From: Variovorax paradoxus EPS
GTDB taxonomy: Bacteria > Pseudomonadota > Gammaproteobacteria > Burkholderiales > Burkholderiaceae_C
Assembly (NCBI RefSeq): GCF_000184745.1
Contig: NC_014931.1
Location: forward strand, 2,046,001 to 2,110,000
DNA length: 64,000 nt
Direction: 5' to 3'
This document shows positions 1 to 8,554 of this stretch, piece after piece. Made by a program: the position numbers and the translations under genes. The stretch's first letter is position 1, and each line of letters starts with the position of its first letter. The notes under the pieces are model-generated. The model was given only the letters and a program-made list of their open reading frames with translations, did no database searches and had not been told where the DNA came from.

Positions 1-471
1 CGTCGCGCCTTCGACGGTGCGCTGCACGCGGCCCGCGAGGTCGAGCTCGTAGCTGGCGTTGAGCGACAGCGCAAAGTCGTTCTGCACCGTCGATGCGTTG
101 GTGGTTGCGTAGTTCGTGAGCGGACGGTTGGCGGAAATCTTCAGGCGCGAGGCGCGGGCGCCGAGGCCCAGCTGCGGAAACCGGCTGGCCGAGCTTGCAT
201 CGAGATTGGCGCGCGCCTGGGCGAGCCGCGCGTTGGCGATGACCAGCGTCGGGCTGCCGGCGAGGGCCTTGTCCTGCAGCGCATCGAGCTGCGCATCGTT
301 GAAGCGCTTCCACCATGCGCCCTTATCGGCCACGTCGTTAGGCGTGGCCTGGCGCCAAGGCGCTTCGAGCTTCCAGCTGACGGGCAGCGGTGTCTCGGGT
401 GCCTTGTAGTCGGGGCCGACCGCGCAGCCCGCGGCCAGCAGCGCCGCGGCGGCAATGACCAGCAGTCTCAC
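1..471 (-). CDS. RND efflux outer-membrane lipoprotein, NodT/OprM type (3' end outside window)
   Basis: Outer-membrane channel of a tripartite RND pump, completing the export path of the adaptor and permease encoded just upstream. Only the first 157 codons are present; the gene runs off the left edge. The start is GTG at 471, overlapping the adaptor's TGA (GTGA, 4-bp overlap). It gives a short signal peptide ending in the lipobox LLAAGC, followed by AVGPDYKAPE, the usual mature start of NodT lipoproteins, and then a WWKRFND segment also typical of the family. Lipid attachment to the outer membrane is inferred from the lipobox. A second NodT-type gene of the window (55665-57203) belongs to a different exporter. 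Confidence 0.88.
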   Translation of the reverse strand, partial: MRLLVIAAAALLAAGCAVGPDYKAPETPLPVSWKLEAPWRQATPNDVADKGAWWKRFNDAQLDALQDKALAGSPTLVIANARLAQARANLDASSASRFPQLGLGARASRLKISANRPLTNYATTNASTVQNDFALSLNASYELDLAGRVQRTVEGAT

Positions 472-1721
472 GCCGGTTCCTTCTTGGCGGGCGCCTTCGG
501 GTCCGCGGGTGGTGCGTCGGGCGCCACCGTCACCACATCGCCTTCGGCCAGCGAGTCGGAGGGGTTGAGCACCATCCGGTCGTTGGTGCCGAGGCCGTCG
601 ATCACCTCGACGTTCTCGCCGTAGTTCCGGCCCAGCGTCACGGGGCGCAGGCCGATGCGGCCCTGCGCATCGACCACCGCGATGCGCGTGCCCTCGGCGC
701 GGAACAAGAGCGCATTGGCCGGCACCGTGATCGTGCGGGCCGCGGCCAGCGGCAGCGACACCTGCACATAGGCGCCCGGCAGCAGCGCGCCGTCGCGGTT
801 GGGCAGCGACACCTCGACCTGCATCATCCGCGTGGTCGCGTCGATGGCGCCGGAGGTGCGCGCCACTTCGCCCTTGAACGTCTGGCCCCGCAGCTCGGCC
901 TGCGTCACCACCACCGGCTGGCCGGCCTTCACGAGCTGCGCGTAGGCCTGCGGCACGTTGATGTACACGCGCAGCGGATCGGTCTGCGCCAGCATGAAGA
1001 GCGCCCGCCCGGCGCCGCCGCCCGCGCCCGCATCGATCAGGTCGCCCACGTCGACGTTGCGGCGCGTGATGACACCCGCGAACGGCGCGACGATGCGCTT
1101 GAAGCCCTCGGTCTGCTTCAGGCGCTGCACGTTGGCATCGGCGGCCGCCACGTTCGAGGTGGCCTGCGCGACGGCGCTGCGGCGCTCGTCCAGGTCCTGC
1201 TGCGAGACCACGTCCTTCTTGCGCAGGTTTTCCCAGCGCTCGGCCGTGCTCTGCGCGAGCGCGAGGCCCGAGGCGGCCTGCGCGCGCGCGGCCACGGCTT
1301 GCGAGAGCTGCTGGTCGATTTCCGGCGTTTCGATTTCCGCGAGCAGCTCGCCCTTTTCGACGCGGCTGCCGATGTCCTTGGTCCAGCGCTTGAGGTACCC
1401 GCTCGCGCGCGCCGAGATCGGCGACTGCACGAAGCCCTGCAGCGTGCCCGGCAGCGCCAGCGTCTGGCCAGCGGTGGGCGTGCGCGGCAGGGCGGTCTGC
1501 ACATGGAGCTTGGCGCGCTCCGAGGTGCCCGCTTCGAGCGCACGCGCGTTGGCGATGCGCACGAACACCGTGCGCGCCGCACCGAGCGCCAGCAGCACGA
1601 GCACGATCACGACGAGCCAGCGCGTGCGCTTCACGATCTGCCGGCGGCGCAGCAATTCGCCCTCGCCCTCTTCGACGGCGATGGGGTGGATGGCCAATGC
1701 CGAGTGGCGTTGCTCCGTCAT
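468..1721 (-). CDS. RND efflux periplasmic adaptor (membrane fusion protein, HlyD/AcrA type)
   Basis: Adaptor of 417 residues that would bridge the inner-membrane RND permease and the outer-membrane channel. A single hydrophobic anchor lies near residues 30-48 (WLVVIVLVLLALGAA). The lipoyl/barrel-sandwich and alpha-hairpin regions follow, with ARASGYLKRW, KKDVVSQQDLDER and IVAPFAGVITRRNVDVGD as typical MFP landmarks; a Pro/Ala/Lys-rich tail ends the protein. I chose ATG 1721 because it lies 4 bp after the permease stop, whereas a longer reading would run far into the permease gene. Order permease-adaptor-channel on one strand indicates one operon. The substrate cannot be told from sequence. 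Confidence 0.9.
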   Translation of the reverse strand: MTEQRHSALAIHPIAVEEGEGELLRRRQIVKRTRWLVVIVLVLLALGAARTVFVRIANARALEAGTSERAKLHVQTALPRTPTAGQTLALPGTLQGFVQSPISARASGYLKRWTKDIGSRVEKGELLAEIETPEIDQQLSQAVAARAQAASGLALAQSTAERWENLRKKDVVSQQDLDERRSAVAQATSNVAAADANVQRLKQTEGFKRIVAPFAGVITRRNVDVGDLIDAGAGGGAGRALFMLAQTDPLRVYINVPQAYAQLVKAGQPVVVTQAELRGQTFKGEVARTSGAIDATTRMMQVEVSLPNRDGALLPGAYVQVSLPLAAARTITVPANALLFRAEGTRIAVVDAQGRIGLRPVTLGRNYGENVEVIDGLGTNDRMVLNPSDSLAEGDVVTVAPDAPPADPKAPAKKEPA

Positions 1722-1725
1722 GAAA

Positions 1726-4700
1726 TCAGTTCTCCTGGGGCGCTGCGCCCGCTGGCGTGTGACCCGAATGGCCGGCTTCTTCGCGTGCCGCCTTGCGATG
1801 CGCAAGCCGACTGTGCACCCCCGCGAACACGGCGGGCACGAAAAACAATGTCGACACCGTGGCAAAAAGCAGGCCACCGATGACCGCGCGGCCGAGCGGC
1901 GCGTTCTGCTCGGCGCCTTCGCCCAGGCCGAGGGCCATGGGGATCATGCCGATGATCATCGCCAGCGCCGTCATCAGCACCGGGCGGATGCGGGTGGCGC
2001 CGCCTTCGAGCGCCGCCGAGAGCGGCGGAATGCCGGCCTGCAGCCGTTCGCGGGCGAACGACACCAGCAGGATGGAGTTGGCCGTGGCCACGCCCATGGT
2101 CATGATCGCGCCCGTGAGAGCGGGCACGCTCAGCGTGGTGCCGGTGATGAAGAGCATCCACGCGATGCCCGCGAGCGCCGCTGGCAGGGCGGTGATGATG
2201 ATGGCCGCATCGAGCCATGACTGGAAGGTGACCACGATCAGCAGGTACACCAGCACGATCGCCATCGCGAGCCCCACGCCCAGGCCGATGAACGACGACT
2301 GCATCGTCTGCACCTGCCCGCGGATGGTGACCTGGCTGCCGCGCGAGAGCTTGGGCCGCATCTCGTCGACCAGCACCTGCACCTTGGAGGCGACGCTCGC
2401 AAGGTCGGTGCCCTGCACGCTCACGTAGACGTCGATGACCGGCGCGATGTTGTAGCGCGACATCACGGCCGGCTGGCGCGCCGCCTGCGCATCGACCAGG
2501 TTACCGAGGAGCTGCTGCGAGGCGCCGCTTGCGGCCGCTGTACCGCCCGTGCCCACCGGAATGTTGAGCAGCGAATCGAGCGAGTCGATGTTGTATTGCG
2601 GCGTCTGCACCGCGATGCTGTAGACCACGCCGTTCACCGGATTGAGCCAGAAGGCAGGCGCCGTCTGCGAACTGCCCGAGAGCGCGATCAGTACGTTCTG
2701 CCCTACGTTGGCGGCCGTGAGCCCGTACTGCTGCAGCCGCGTGCGGTCCATCTGCAGGTTGAGGCTGGGGCCGTCGAGCCGCTGATGCACATGTGCATCG
2801 ACCGCGCCCGGAATCTGCTTGATCGCTTTCGTGAGCTCGGCCGCGCGCGCCGCGTTGCCCGCGATGTCGGCGCCGCTGAACTGCACGTCGATGGCCGCGG
2901 GCAGGCCGAAGTTCAGGATCTGCGTGACGATGTCCGCGGGCTGGAAGAAGAACTCGATGCCCGGAAATCGCTTGGGCAACTCCGCGCGCAGCAGCGTGAC
3001 GAACTCCTCGGTGGGCCGGTGGCCGTCCTTCAGCGATAGCAGCAGTTCGGCGTCGAAGGTGCCGATGGTGCCGGCGTTGCTGTACGAGAGGTTGATGCCG
3101 CTGTTGGGAATGCCCAGGTTGTCCAGGATGGTCTCGAGCTGGTCGGCCGGCACCAGCTCGCGGATGGCGACTTCGACGCGATCGGTCAGGCGCGCTGTTT
3201 CCTCGATGCGGGTGCCAGTGGGGGCACGCACGTGCAGGCGGATCTGGCCGGCGTCCACGGTCGGGAAGAAGTCGCGGCCCAGCACCGGGTACAGCAGACA
3301 AGAGAGCAGGCAGAAGCCGAGGAAGAGACCGATGAAACCGCCGCGCTTGGAGAGCACCACCGACAGCAGCAGCGTGTAGGCGCGGCGCACGCGTTCGAAG
3401 CGGCGATCGAAGCTCTGATAGACGCGCTGCAGTGCGCTCGGCTTCTTGCCCTCGACCGGCTGCGCATGCACGCCGCCCATCAGCAGCATCACCAGCGTCG
3501 GCACCAGCGTGCGCGAGAGCAGGTACGAAGCCAGCATCGCGAATACCACCGCCTCGGCCAGCGGCACGAACAAAAAGCGCGCCACGCCCGAGAGAAAGAA
3601 CATCGGCACGAACACGATGCAGATGCACAGCGTGGAAACGAAGGCGGCGCTGCCGATCTCCCCGGCGCCGACCTCGATGGCTTCCCGCAGCGGCGTGCCC
3701 ATGTGCAGGTGGCGCTCGATGTTCTCGATGGTCACGATCGCCTGGTCCACCAATATGCCCACCGAGAGCGCGAGGCCCCCCAGCGTCATGAGGTTGAGCG
3801 TTTCGCCGAGCGAATACAGCACCAGGATCGAAGCCAGGATCGACAGCGGAATCGTGAGGCCGATGATGAGCGTGCTGCGCCAGTTGCCAAGGAACAGCAG
3901 CACCATCGCCGCCGTGAGCGCGGCCGCCAGGATGGCCTCGAACACCACGCCCTTGACGGCCGCCTTCACGAACACCGACTGGTCGAAGAGCGGCGTGACC
4001 TTGATGTCCTGCGGCATCGACTGCGTGGCGATCGGCAGCATGGCGCGGATGTTCGCCACGATGTCCAGCGTGGAGGCGCCGCCGTTCTTGAGCACCGACA
4101 GCAGCACGCCGCGCACGCCGTCCTGGCGCACGATGTTGGTCTGCGGCGAGAAGCCGTCGCGCACGTAGGCCACGTCGCGCACGTAGACGGTGGCGCCGTT
4201 CACGGTGCGGATCGGCAGGTCGTTGAGTCCCGCGATGGCATCGGGCGAGCCGTTCATGCGCACGCCGTACTCAGTGGCGCCGAACTTGGCGGTGCCCGAG
4301 GGCAGGATCAGGTTCTGCGTGTTGATCGCGTTCACAACGTCCGACGGCGCGAGGCCGCGTGCCTGCATCGCCTGGGTGTCCAGGTCGACAGAGATCAGCC
4401 GGTTCTTGCCGCCGTAGGGAAAGGGAATGGCCGCGCCCGGCACCGTGATGAGCTGCGGGCGCAACTGGTTGACGGTGGCGTCGAAGAGCGAGTTTTCAGA
4501 CCGGGTGGGGCTGGAGAGCGCCAGCTGGATCACCGGTACGCTGGAGGCCGAATACTTGATGACCAGCGGTGGCGTGATGCCCGGCGGCAGCTGCCGCACC
4601 TGCGCCTGCATGGAGGCCACCACCTGCGAGATCGCCATCTCGATGTTGGCCGTGGGCTGGAAGAACACCTTGATGATCGACACGCCCGCGAGCGACTGCG

Positions 4701-4941
4701 ATTCGATGTGCTCGATGTCGCTCACCGTGGTGGTGAGCCCTCGCTCGACCTGGCCCGATATGCGCTGGCCCATCTCCTGGGCCGGCAGGCCCGTGTAGTT
4801 CCAGATGACGCTGACCACCGGGATGTTGATCTCCGGAAAGATGTCGGTGGCCATGCGTGCCAGGACAAAAGGCGTGGCCAGCACGATCAGCATCGCCATG
4901 ACGATGAAGGTGTAAGGGCGACGCAACGCGAGCTGGACCAT
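1726..4941 (-). CDS. RND-family efflux permease (AcrB/CzcA superfamily)
   Basis: Proton-driven inner-membrane pump subunit of 1071 residues, the normal length for the family. It opens with a transmembrane helix followed by ATDIFPEINIPVVSV and the porter-domain motif GLPAQEMGQRISGQVERGL, which are family hallmarks. A helix cluster near residues 330-480 contains LALSVGILVDQAIVTIENIERH with the intramembrane acidic residue of the proton relay. The second half repeats the plan, with a C-terminal helix cluster including GVATANSILLVSFARERL. It is the first gene of a pump operon and is divergent from a TetR gene at 5230, the usual arrangement of a drug or solvent pump and its repressor. Substrate unknown. 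Confidence 0.93.
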   Translation of the reverse strand: MVQLALRRPYTFIVMAMLIVLATPFVLARMATDIFPEINIPVVSVIWNYTGLPAQEMGQRISGQVERGLTTTVSDIEHIESQSLAGVSIIKVFFQPTANIEMAISQVVASMQAQVRQLPPGITPPLVIKYSASSVPVIQLALSSPTRSENSLFDATVNQLRPQLITVPGAAIPFPYGGKNRLISVDLDTQAMQARGLAPSDVVNAINTQNLILPSGTAKFGATEYGVRMNGSPDAIAGLNDLPIRTVNGATVYVRDVAYVRDGFSPQTNIVRQDGVRGVLLSVLKNGGASTLDIVANIRAMLPIATQSMPQDIKVTPLFDQSVFVKAAVKGVVFEAILAAALTAAMVLLFLGNWRSTLIIGLTIPLSILASILVLYSLGETLNLMTLGGLALSVGILVDQAIVTIENIERHLHMGTPLREAIEVGAGEIGSAAFVSTLCICIVFVPMFFLSGVARFLFVPLAEAVVFAMLASYLLSRTLVPTLVMLLMGGVHAQPVEGKKPSALQRVYQSFDRRFERVRRAYTLLLSVVLSKRGGFIGLFLGFCLLSCLLYPVLGRDFFPTVDAGQIRLHVRAPTGTRIEETARLTDRVEVAIRELVPADQLETILDNLGIPNSGINLSYSNAGTIGTFDAELLLSLKDGHRPTEEFVTLLRAELPKRFPGIEFFFQPADIVTQILNFGLPAAIDVQFSGADIAGNAARAAELTKAIKQIPGAVDAHVHQRLDGPSLNLQMDRTRLQQYGLTAANVGQNVLIALSGSSQTAPAFWLNPVNGVVYSIAVQTPQYNIDSLDSLLNIPVGTGGTAAASGASQQLLGNLVDAQAARQPAVMSRYNIAPVIDVYVSVQGTDLASVASKVQVLVDEMRPKLSRGSQVTIRGQVQTMQSSFIGLGVGLAMAIVLVYLLIVVTFQSWLDAAIIITALPAALAGIAWMLFITGTTLSVPALTGAIMTMGVATANSILLVSFARERLQAGIPPLSAALEGGATRIRPVLMTALAMIIGMIPMALGLGEGAEQNAPLGRAVIGGLLFATVSTLFFVPAVFAGVHSRLAHRKAAREEAGHSGHTPAGAAPQEN

Positions 4942-5229
4942 GGACAGGGCTCTCTGCTTCCGGCGGAAAAAGGTTTCGCATCATAAGGAAGTAGATTTAA
5001 GTTTGCTCCCGCCATTTCTTTGGTGTGGCGCTTTACCAAAAGCTCGCATGTGGACGCAGTTCGGCTTGTGGCTGCGAGGTGCAGGGGGCGCAGCGCCGGC
5101 CGCAGTTTTCGGCGTGTTGCTCATCTTCGGCAGCGAGTCCAGGGTATCTAAGCGAGGCTCAATTTATTATGGTGTGCAATGATATTGAGAGTGAAATATG
5201 ATTAAGCAACACTCAAAAACTCATTCGCC
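4942..5229. promoter_or_regulatory. Divergent control region between RND pump and TetR regulator
   Basis: This 288-bp gap must hold the promoters of both the pump operon (leftward) and the TetR gene (rightward). The part next to the regulator is AT-rich. It contains TTGAGAGTG (5185-5193) facing CACTCAA (5210-5216), an imperfect inverted repeat that could be the TetR operator. I could not assign convincing -35/-10 boxes. The assignment rests on position and this weak dyad only. Confidence 0.35.
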
Positions 5230-5997
5230 ATGCCTCGAGACGACATCGCCAGTGCGCCGCGTTCCGCACGCACCGAGAAATCCGGCCGCCGCATCGAGAG
5301 CCTGCTCGCGGTAGCCAGGGAAGTCTTCGCCGAGAAGGGCTTCGAGCGCGCCACCACGCTGGAGATCGCCCAGCGCCTGGGCGTCTCCGAGGCCACCGTG
5401 TTCACCTACTTCGGCAGCAAGCGCGAGCTGTGCCTGGAGGTCATCCGCCGCTGGTACGACCAGATCTCCGGCGAGGTCGAGCGCGAGCTGCCGCAGATCA
5501 ACGGCCTGCGCGCACAACTGGCCTTTGTCGTGCGCAAGCACCTGGTCAACCTGATGGGCGAGGGCGCCGGCATCTGCGCGCTGGTGCTGAGCGAAGGGCG
5601 CACGGCCGACGCGGCGTTCGGCGGCGTCATCGCCGACCTCAAGCGCCGCTACACCGCGCCGTTCATGCATGCGCTGGCCGCTGCACGCGAAGCCGGCGAG
5701 CTGCGCGAGGGCGTGCCGCTGCGGCTGCTGCGCGACATGGTCTTCGGCTCGATGGAGCACGTGCTCTGGGACTACGTCGTCTCCGGCAAGAAGCCCGACA
5801 TCGAGGAGACCGCATCGCAGCTCACCGACCTGCTATGGAGCGCCTTCGTGCCCGCCGATGCGTCGCTGCATGCGCTCTCGCAGTTCCGCGCCGAGGTCGG
5901 CCATGCGCTGCGGCGGCTCGACGCGGCCGTCCCTTCGTCGCCGTCATCGCCTTCATCGCCTTCATCGTCTCCCACGCCTCGCAAGGCTTCTTCATGA
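5230..5997 (+). CDS. TetR/AcrR-family transcriptional regulator
   Basis: Predicted repressor of 255 residues. The N-terminal helix-turn-helix is clear: AREVFAEKGFERATTLEIAQ followed by RLGVSEATVFTYFGSKREL at about residues 28-65. The remainder is an all-helical ligand-binding region. The divergent RND operon at 4941 is its most likely target, and the ligand is probably a pump substrate; both are inferences. The C-terminus is a Ser/Pro run encoded by 9-bp tandem repeats (5943-5969). The stop codon overlaps the next ATG (ATGA, 5994-5997), so the downstream DUF2000 gene is translationally coupled. Confidence 0.9.
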   Translation: MPRDDIASAPRSARTEKSGRRIESLLAVAREVFAEKGFERATTLEIAQRLGVSEATVFTYFGSKRELCLEVIRRWYDQISGEVERELPQINGLRAQLAFVVRKHLVNLMGEGAGICALVLSEGRTADAAFGGVIADLKRRYTAPFMHALAAAREAGELREGVPLRLLRDMVFGSMEHVLWDYVVSGKKPDIEETASQLTDLLWSAFVPADASLHALSQFRAEVGHALRRLDAAVPSSPSSPSSPSSSPTPRKASS

Positions 5998-6434
5998 ACG
6001 ACTCTGTACTTGCCCCTTCGCCCGCAGTGCCCGAACGCTGCGTGATCGTCGTCGACAACGCACTGCCCGCCGGGCTCGCCGCCAACGCTGCAGCCGTGGT
6101 GGCGCTCACCGTGGGCCAGCGCCATCCGGGGCTTGTCGGCGCGCCGCTGCTCGATGCGTCGGGCGGCGTGCATCCGGGCTTGATCCCCATCGGCATCGCC
6201 GTGCTCGGCGCGAGCCAGGAGGAACTGGCCGCGGTGCGCCACAAGGCCATGGCGACCACCGAATGCGACGTGGTCGACTTTCCGGTGCAGGGCCAGCAGA
6301 CCACCAACTACGCAGCCTTCGGCGACGCCGTGGCTGCGGTGCCTGGGGAGGCGCTCCGCTACGTTGCGGTGGCGCTCGTCGGCGAGCGCAAGCCGCTGGG
6401 CAAGGTGGTGTCGAAGCTCGGATTACTTGGCTAG
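5994..6434 (+). CDS. DUF2000-family protein
   Basis: Protein of 146 residues recognised as DUF2000: RCVIVVDNALPAGLAANAAA at the N-terminus, then GLIPIGIAVLGASQEELAAVRHKA and a C-terminal region with VALVGERKPLGKVV. These proteins resemble peptidyl-tRNA hydrolase-like folds but no reaction is established for them. The start overlaps the TetR stop by 4 bp, so the two are co-translated; whether DUF2000 is functionally tied to the regulator or pump is unknown. Its stop overlaps the end of the convergent acetyltransferase gene by 4 bp. Confidence 0.8.
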   Translation: MNDSVLAPSPAVPERCVIVVDNALPAGLAANAAAVVALTVGQRHPGLVGAPLLDASGGVHPGLIPIGIAVLGASQEELAAVRHKAMATTECDVVDFPVQGQQTTNYAAFGDAVAAVPGEALRYVAVALVGERKPLGKVVSKLGLLG

Positions 6435-6988
6435 GAGCGCGCGGGCGCATCGAGCGCCAGCCGCAGCCGCGTGACGTTCGGATTGCCCGGGTCGCGCTGC
6501 ACCTTGAACCCCAGCTTGCGCGCGAGCGCCAGCATGCCGACGTTGTCGTAGAGCGTGATGTCCGCCAGCTGCTTCACGCCAGCTTCGGCGGCTGCGTCGA
6601 TCAGCTTGCGCATCAGCTTCATGGCAACGCCGCGGTGCTGCCAGGCATCGCCGATCACGACGGCGAATTCGGCGACGTGCGCTGTATCGGGAGTGTCGCC
6701 GCGCACATAGCGCACCACGCCCATCTGCTGCTCCGCGCCATCGACCATGGTGGTCGCGATGAGCGCGAGCTCGCGGTCGTAGTCGATGTGGGTCATGCGC
6801 CAGAGCTCGTCGGGCTGGGGCTTGCGCGGCGAGAGGAGACGGTGATAGCCGGTTTCGTTCGACAAACCCGCGACGAACGCCGTGTGCATCGGCAGGTCGT
6901 CGGCGTGGATCGGGCGGATGCGAACGTGCGTGCCGTCGGCGAGGTGCCAGTCCTCGATGAGGTGACTGGGGTAGCCGACGGCGGGCAT
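6431..6988 (-). CDS. GNAT-family N-acetyltransferase
   Basis: Predicted acetyl-CoA-dependent N-acetyltransferase of 185 residues. The N-terminal strand-helix unit DGTHVRIRPIHADDLPMHTAFV is typical of the GNAT fold. The acetyl-CoA loop region reads FAVVIGDAWQHRGVAMKLMRKLI, a Q-x-x-G-x-A variant, followed by ITLYDNVGMLALARKLGFKVQ, the usual C-terminal part. Sequences of this type also occur as domains of protein lysine acetyltransferases (Pat/AcuC-like fusions), but here the domain stands alone. The start lies 4 bp from the gnd stop, so it is probably co-transcribed behind gnd. Substrate unknown. Confidence 0.85.
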   Translation of the reverse strand: MPAVGYPSHLIEDWHLADGTHVRIRPIHADDLPMHTAFVAGLSNETGYHRLLSPRKPQPDELWRMTHIDYDRELALIATTMVDGAEQQMGVVRYVRGDTPDTAHVAEFAVVIGDAWQHRGVAMKLMRKLIDAAAEAGVKQLADITLYDNVGMLALARKLGFKVQRDPGNPNVTRLRLALDAPARS

Positions 6989-6992
6989 GGCA

Positions 6993-8414
6993 TCAGCCGA
7001 TGACTTCGGGCCAGTCGGTGTGGAAGAACTGGCCTTCGGGCTTGTCGGTGCGCTCGTAGGTGTGCGCGCCGAAGAAGTCGCGCTGCGCCTGCAAGAGGTT
7101 CGCCGGCAGCCGCTCGGTGCGGTAGCTGTCGTAGTAGGCGAGCGAGGCGCTGAACGCCGGCACCGGAATGCCGTTGCTCACCGCCAGCGCCACCACTTCG
7201 CGCCAGTTCTGCTGCGTGCGGTTCAGCAGGTCCTTGAAGAACGGATCGAGCATCAGGTTGGCCAGCGCCGGGTCGGTGCGGAAGGCGTCGGTGATGCGGT
7301 TCAAAAAGCGCGCGCGGATGATGCAGCCGCCGCGCCAGATCGACGCGATGCCGCCCAGGTCGAGCTTCCATTCCTTCTTGTCGCCCATCGTCTTGATGAG
7401 GTCGAAGCCCTGCGTGTAGCTGATGACCTTCGACGCATAGAGCGCGTCGTGCACCTTGGCCACCAGCGCCTTCTTCTCAAGAGAGAGTTCGACCTTCGGC
7501 CCCTGCAGCACCTTGCTGGCGGCCACGCGCGCCTTCTTCTGCGACGAGAGCACACGCGCCTCGACGGCGGCGTTGATGGTGCTGATCACCACCGCGTTCT
7601 CTGCCGCGTTGATGAGCGTCCACTGGCCCGTGCCCTTCTGGCCGGCCTTGTCGAGGATCAGGTCGACGATGGGCTTGCCCGTTTCGGGGTCCTTCTGCTC
7701 CAGCGCCTTGGCGGTGATCTGGATGAGGTAGCTCTGCAGCTCGCCGTCGTTCCACTCGTTGAAGATGGCGGCCATCTCTTCGGTCGTGAAGCCTGCCGCC
7801 TTGAACAGGCTGTAGGCCTCGCAGATGAGCTGCATGTCGCCGTACTCGATGCCGTTGTGCACCATCTTCACGTAGTGGCCCGCGCCGCCCGGGCCGATGT
7901 GAATGACGCAAGGCTCGCCGTCCACCTTGGCCGCGATGCTCTCGAAGATCGGCTTCATCACCTCCCAGGTGGAAAGCGGGCCGCCCGGCATGATCGAGGG
8001 CCCCTTGCGCGCGCCTTCCTCGCCGCCCGAGACGCCCGCGCCGATGAAGCGCAGGCCCTTGCTGCTCAGGTACGCGTCGCGTCGCTCGGTGTCGGTGTAG
8101 AGGCTGTTGCCGCCGTCGATGACGATGTCGTCCTTCTCCAGCAGCGGAATGAGTTGTTTGATCACCTGGTCCACCGGCGCGCCGGCCTTGACCATGATCT
8201 GGATCTTGCGGGGTTTGGCGAGGCTCTGGACGAACTCTTCGAGCGTCTTCGCGCCGACCAGCTTCTTGCCCGGGTTGTCGGCGATGAAGGCTTCGGTCGT
8301 GGCCTCGGTGCGGTTGTAGACGCTGACCTGGAAGCCGCGGCTCTCCACGTTCAGCACCAGGTTCTGGCCCATGACGGCCAGGCCGATCAGTCCGAAATCG
8401 CTTTTCTTGCTCAT
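6993..8414 (-). CDS. gnd: 6-phosphogluconate dehydrogenase, decarboxylating
   Basis: Oxidises and decarboxylates 6-phosphogluconate to ribulose 5-phosphate with NADP+, in the cytosolic pentose phosphate pathway. The 473 residues match the full-length dimeric form. Landmarks are the nucleotide-binding start FGLIGLAVMGQNLVLNVE, the GAGVSGGEEGARKGPSIMPGG block, the catalytic-lysine region GAGHYVKMVHNGIEYGDMQL and a C-terminal RAQRDFFGAHTYER before the tail. ATG 8414 was chosen because the MSKKSDFG start fits the family exactly; an upstream in-frame extension would be proline/arginine-rich and unlike any family member. A GNAT gene follows 4 bp downstream. Confidence 0.95.
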   Translation of the reverse strand: MSKKSDFGLIGLAVMGQNLVLNVESRGFQVSVYNRTEATTEAFIADNPGKKLVGAKTLEEFVQSLAKPRKIQIMVKAGAPVDQVIKQLIPLLEKDDIVIDGGNSLYTDTERRDAYLSSKGLRFIGAGVSGGEEGARKGPSIMPGGPLSTWEVMKPIFESIAAKVDGEPCVIHIGPGGAGHYVKMVHNGIEYGDMQLICEAYSLFKAAGFTTEEMAAIFNEWNDGELQSYLIQITAKALEQKDPETGKPIVDLILDKAGQKGTGQWTLINAAENAVVISTINAAVEARVLSSQKKARVAASKVLQGPKVELSLEKKALVAKVHDALYASKVISYTQGFDLIKTMGDKKEWKLDLGGIASIWRGGCIIRARFLNRITDAFRTDPALANLMLDPFFKDLLNRTQQNWREVVALAVSNGIPVPAFSASLAYYDSYRTERLPANLLQAQRDFFGAHTYERTDKPEGQFFHTDWPEVIG

Positions 8415-8554
8415 GTTTTCCCGGAGCCCTTCCTTGGTATGCGGTTGATGACGGTTGGATGTGGCGGTCATTGTGCCGGGGCCACCGGAGGGCGGCGTCC
8501 GAGCGCGTCTATACCCGCTTGGCAAACGGGCCCGGGCTGGCTATGTTGGGCGGG

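Noticed and set aside
4940..5182. 80-codon plus-strand frame in the RND/TetR gap
   Set aside because: No ribosome site or family resemblance, and it would cover the divergent promoter region.
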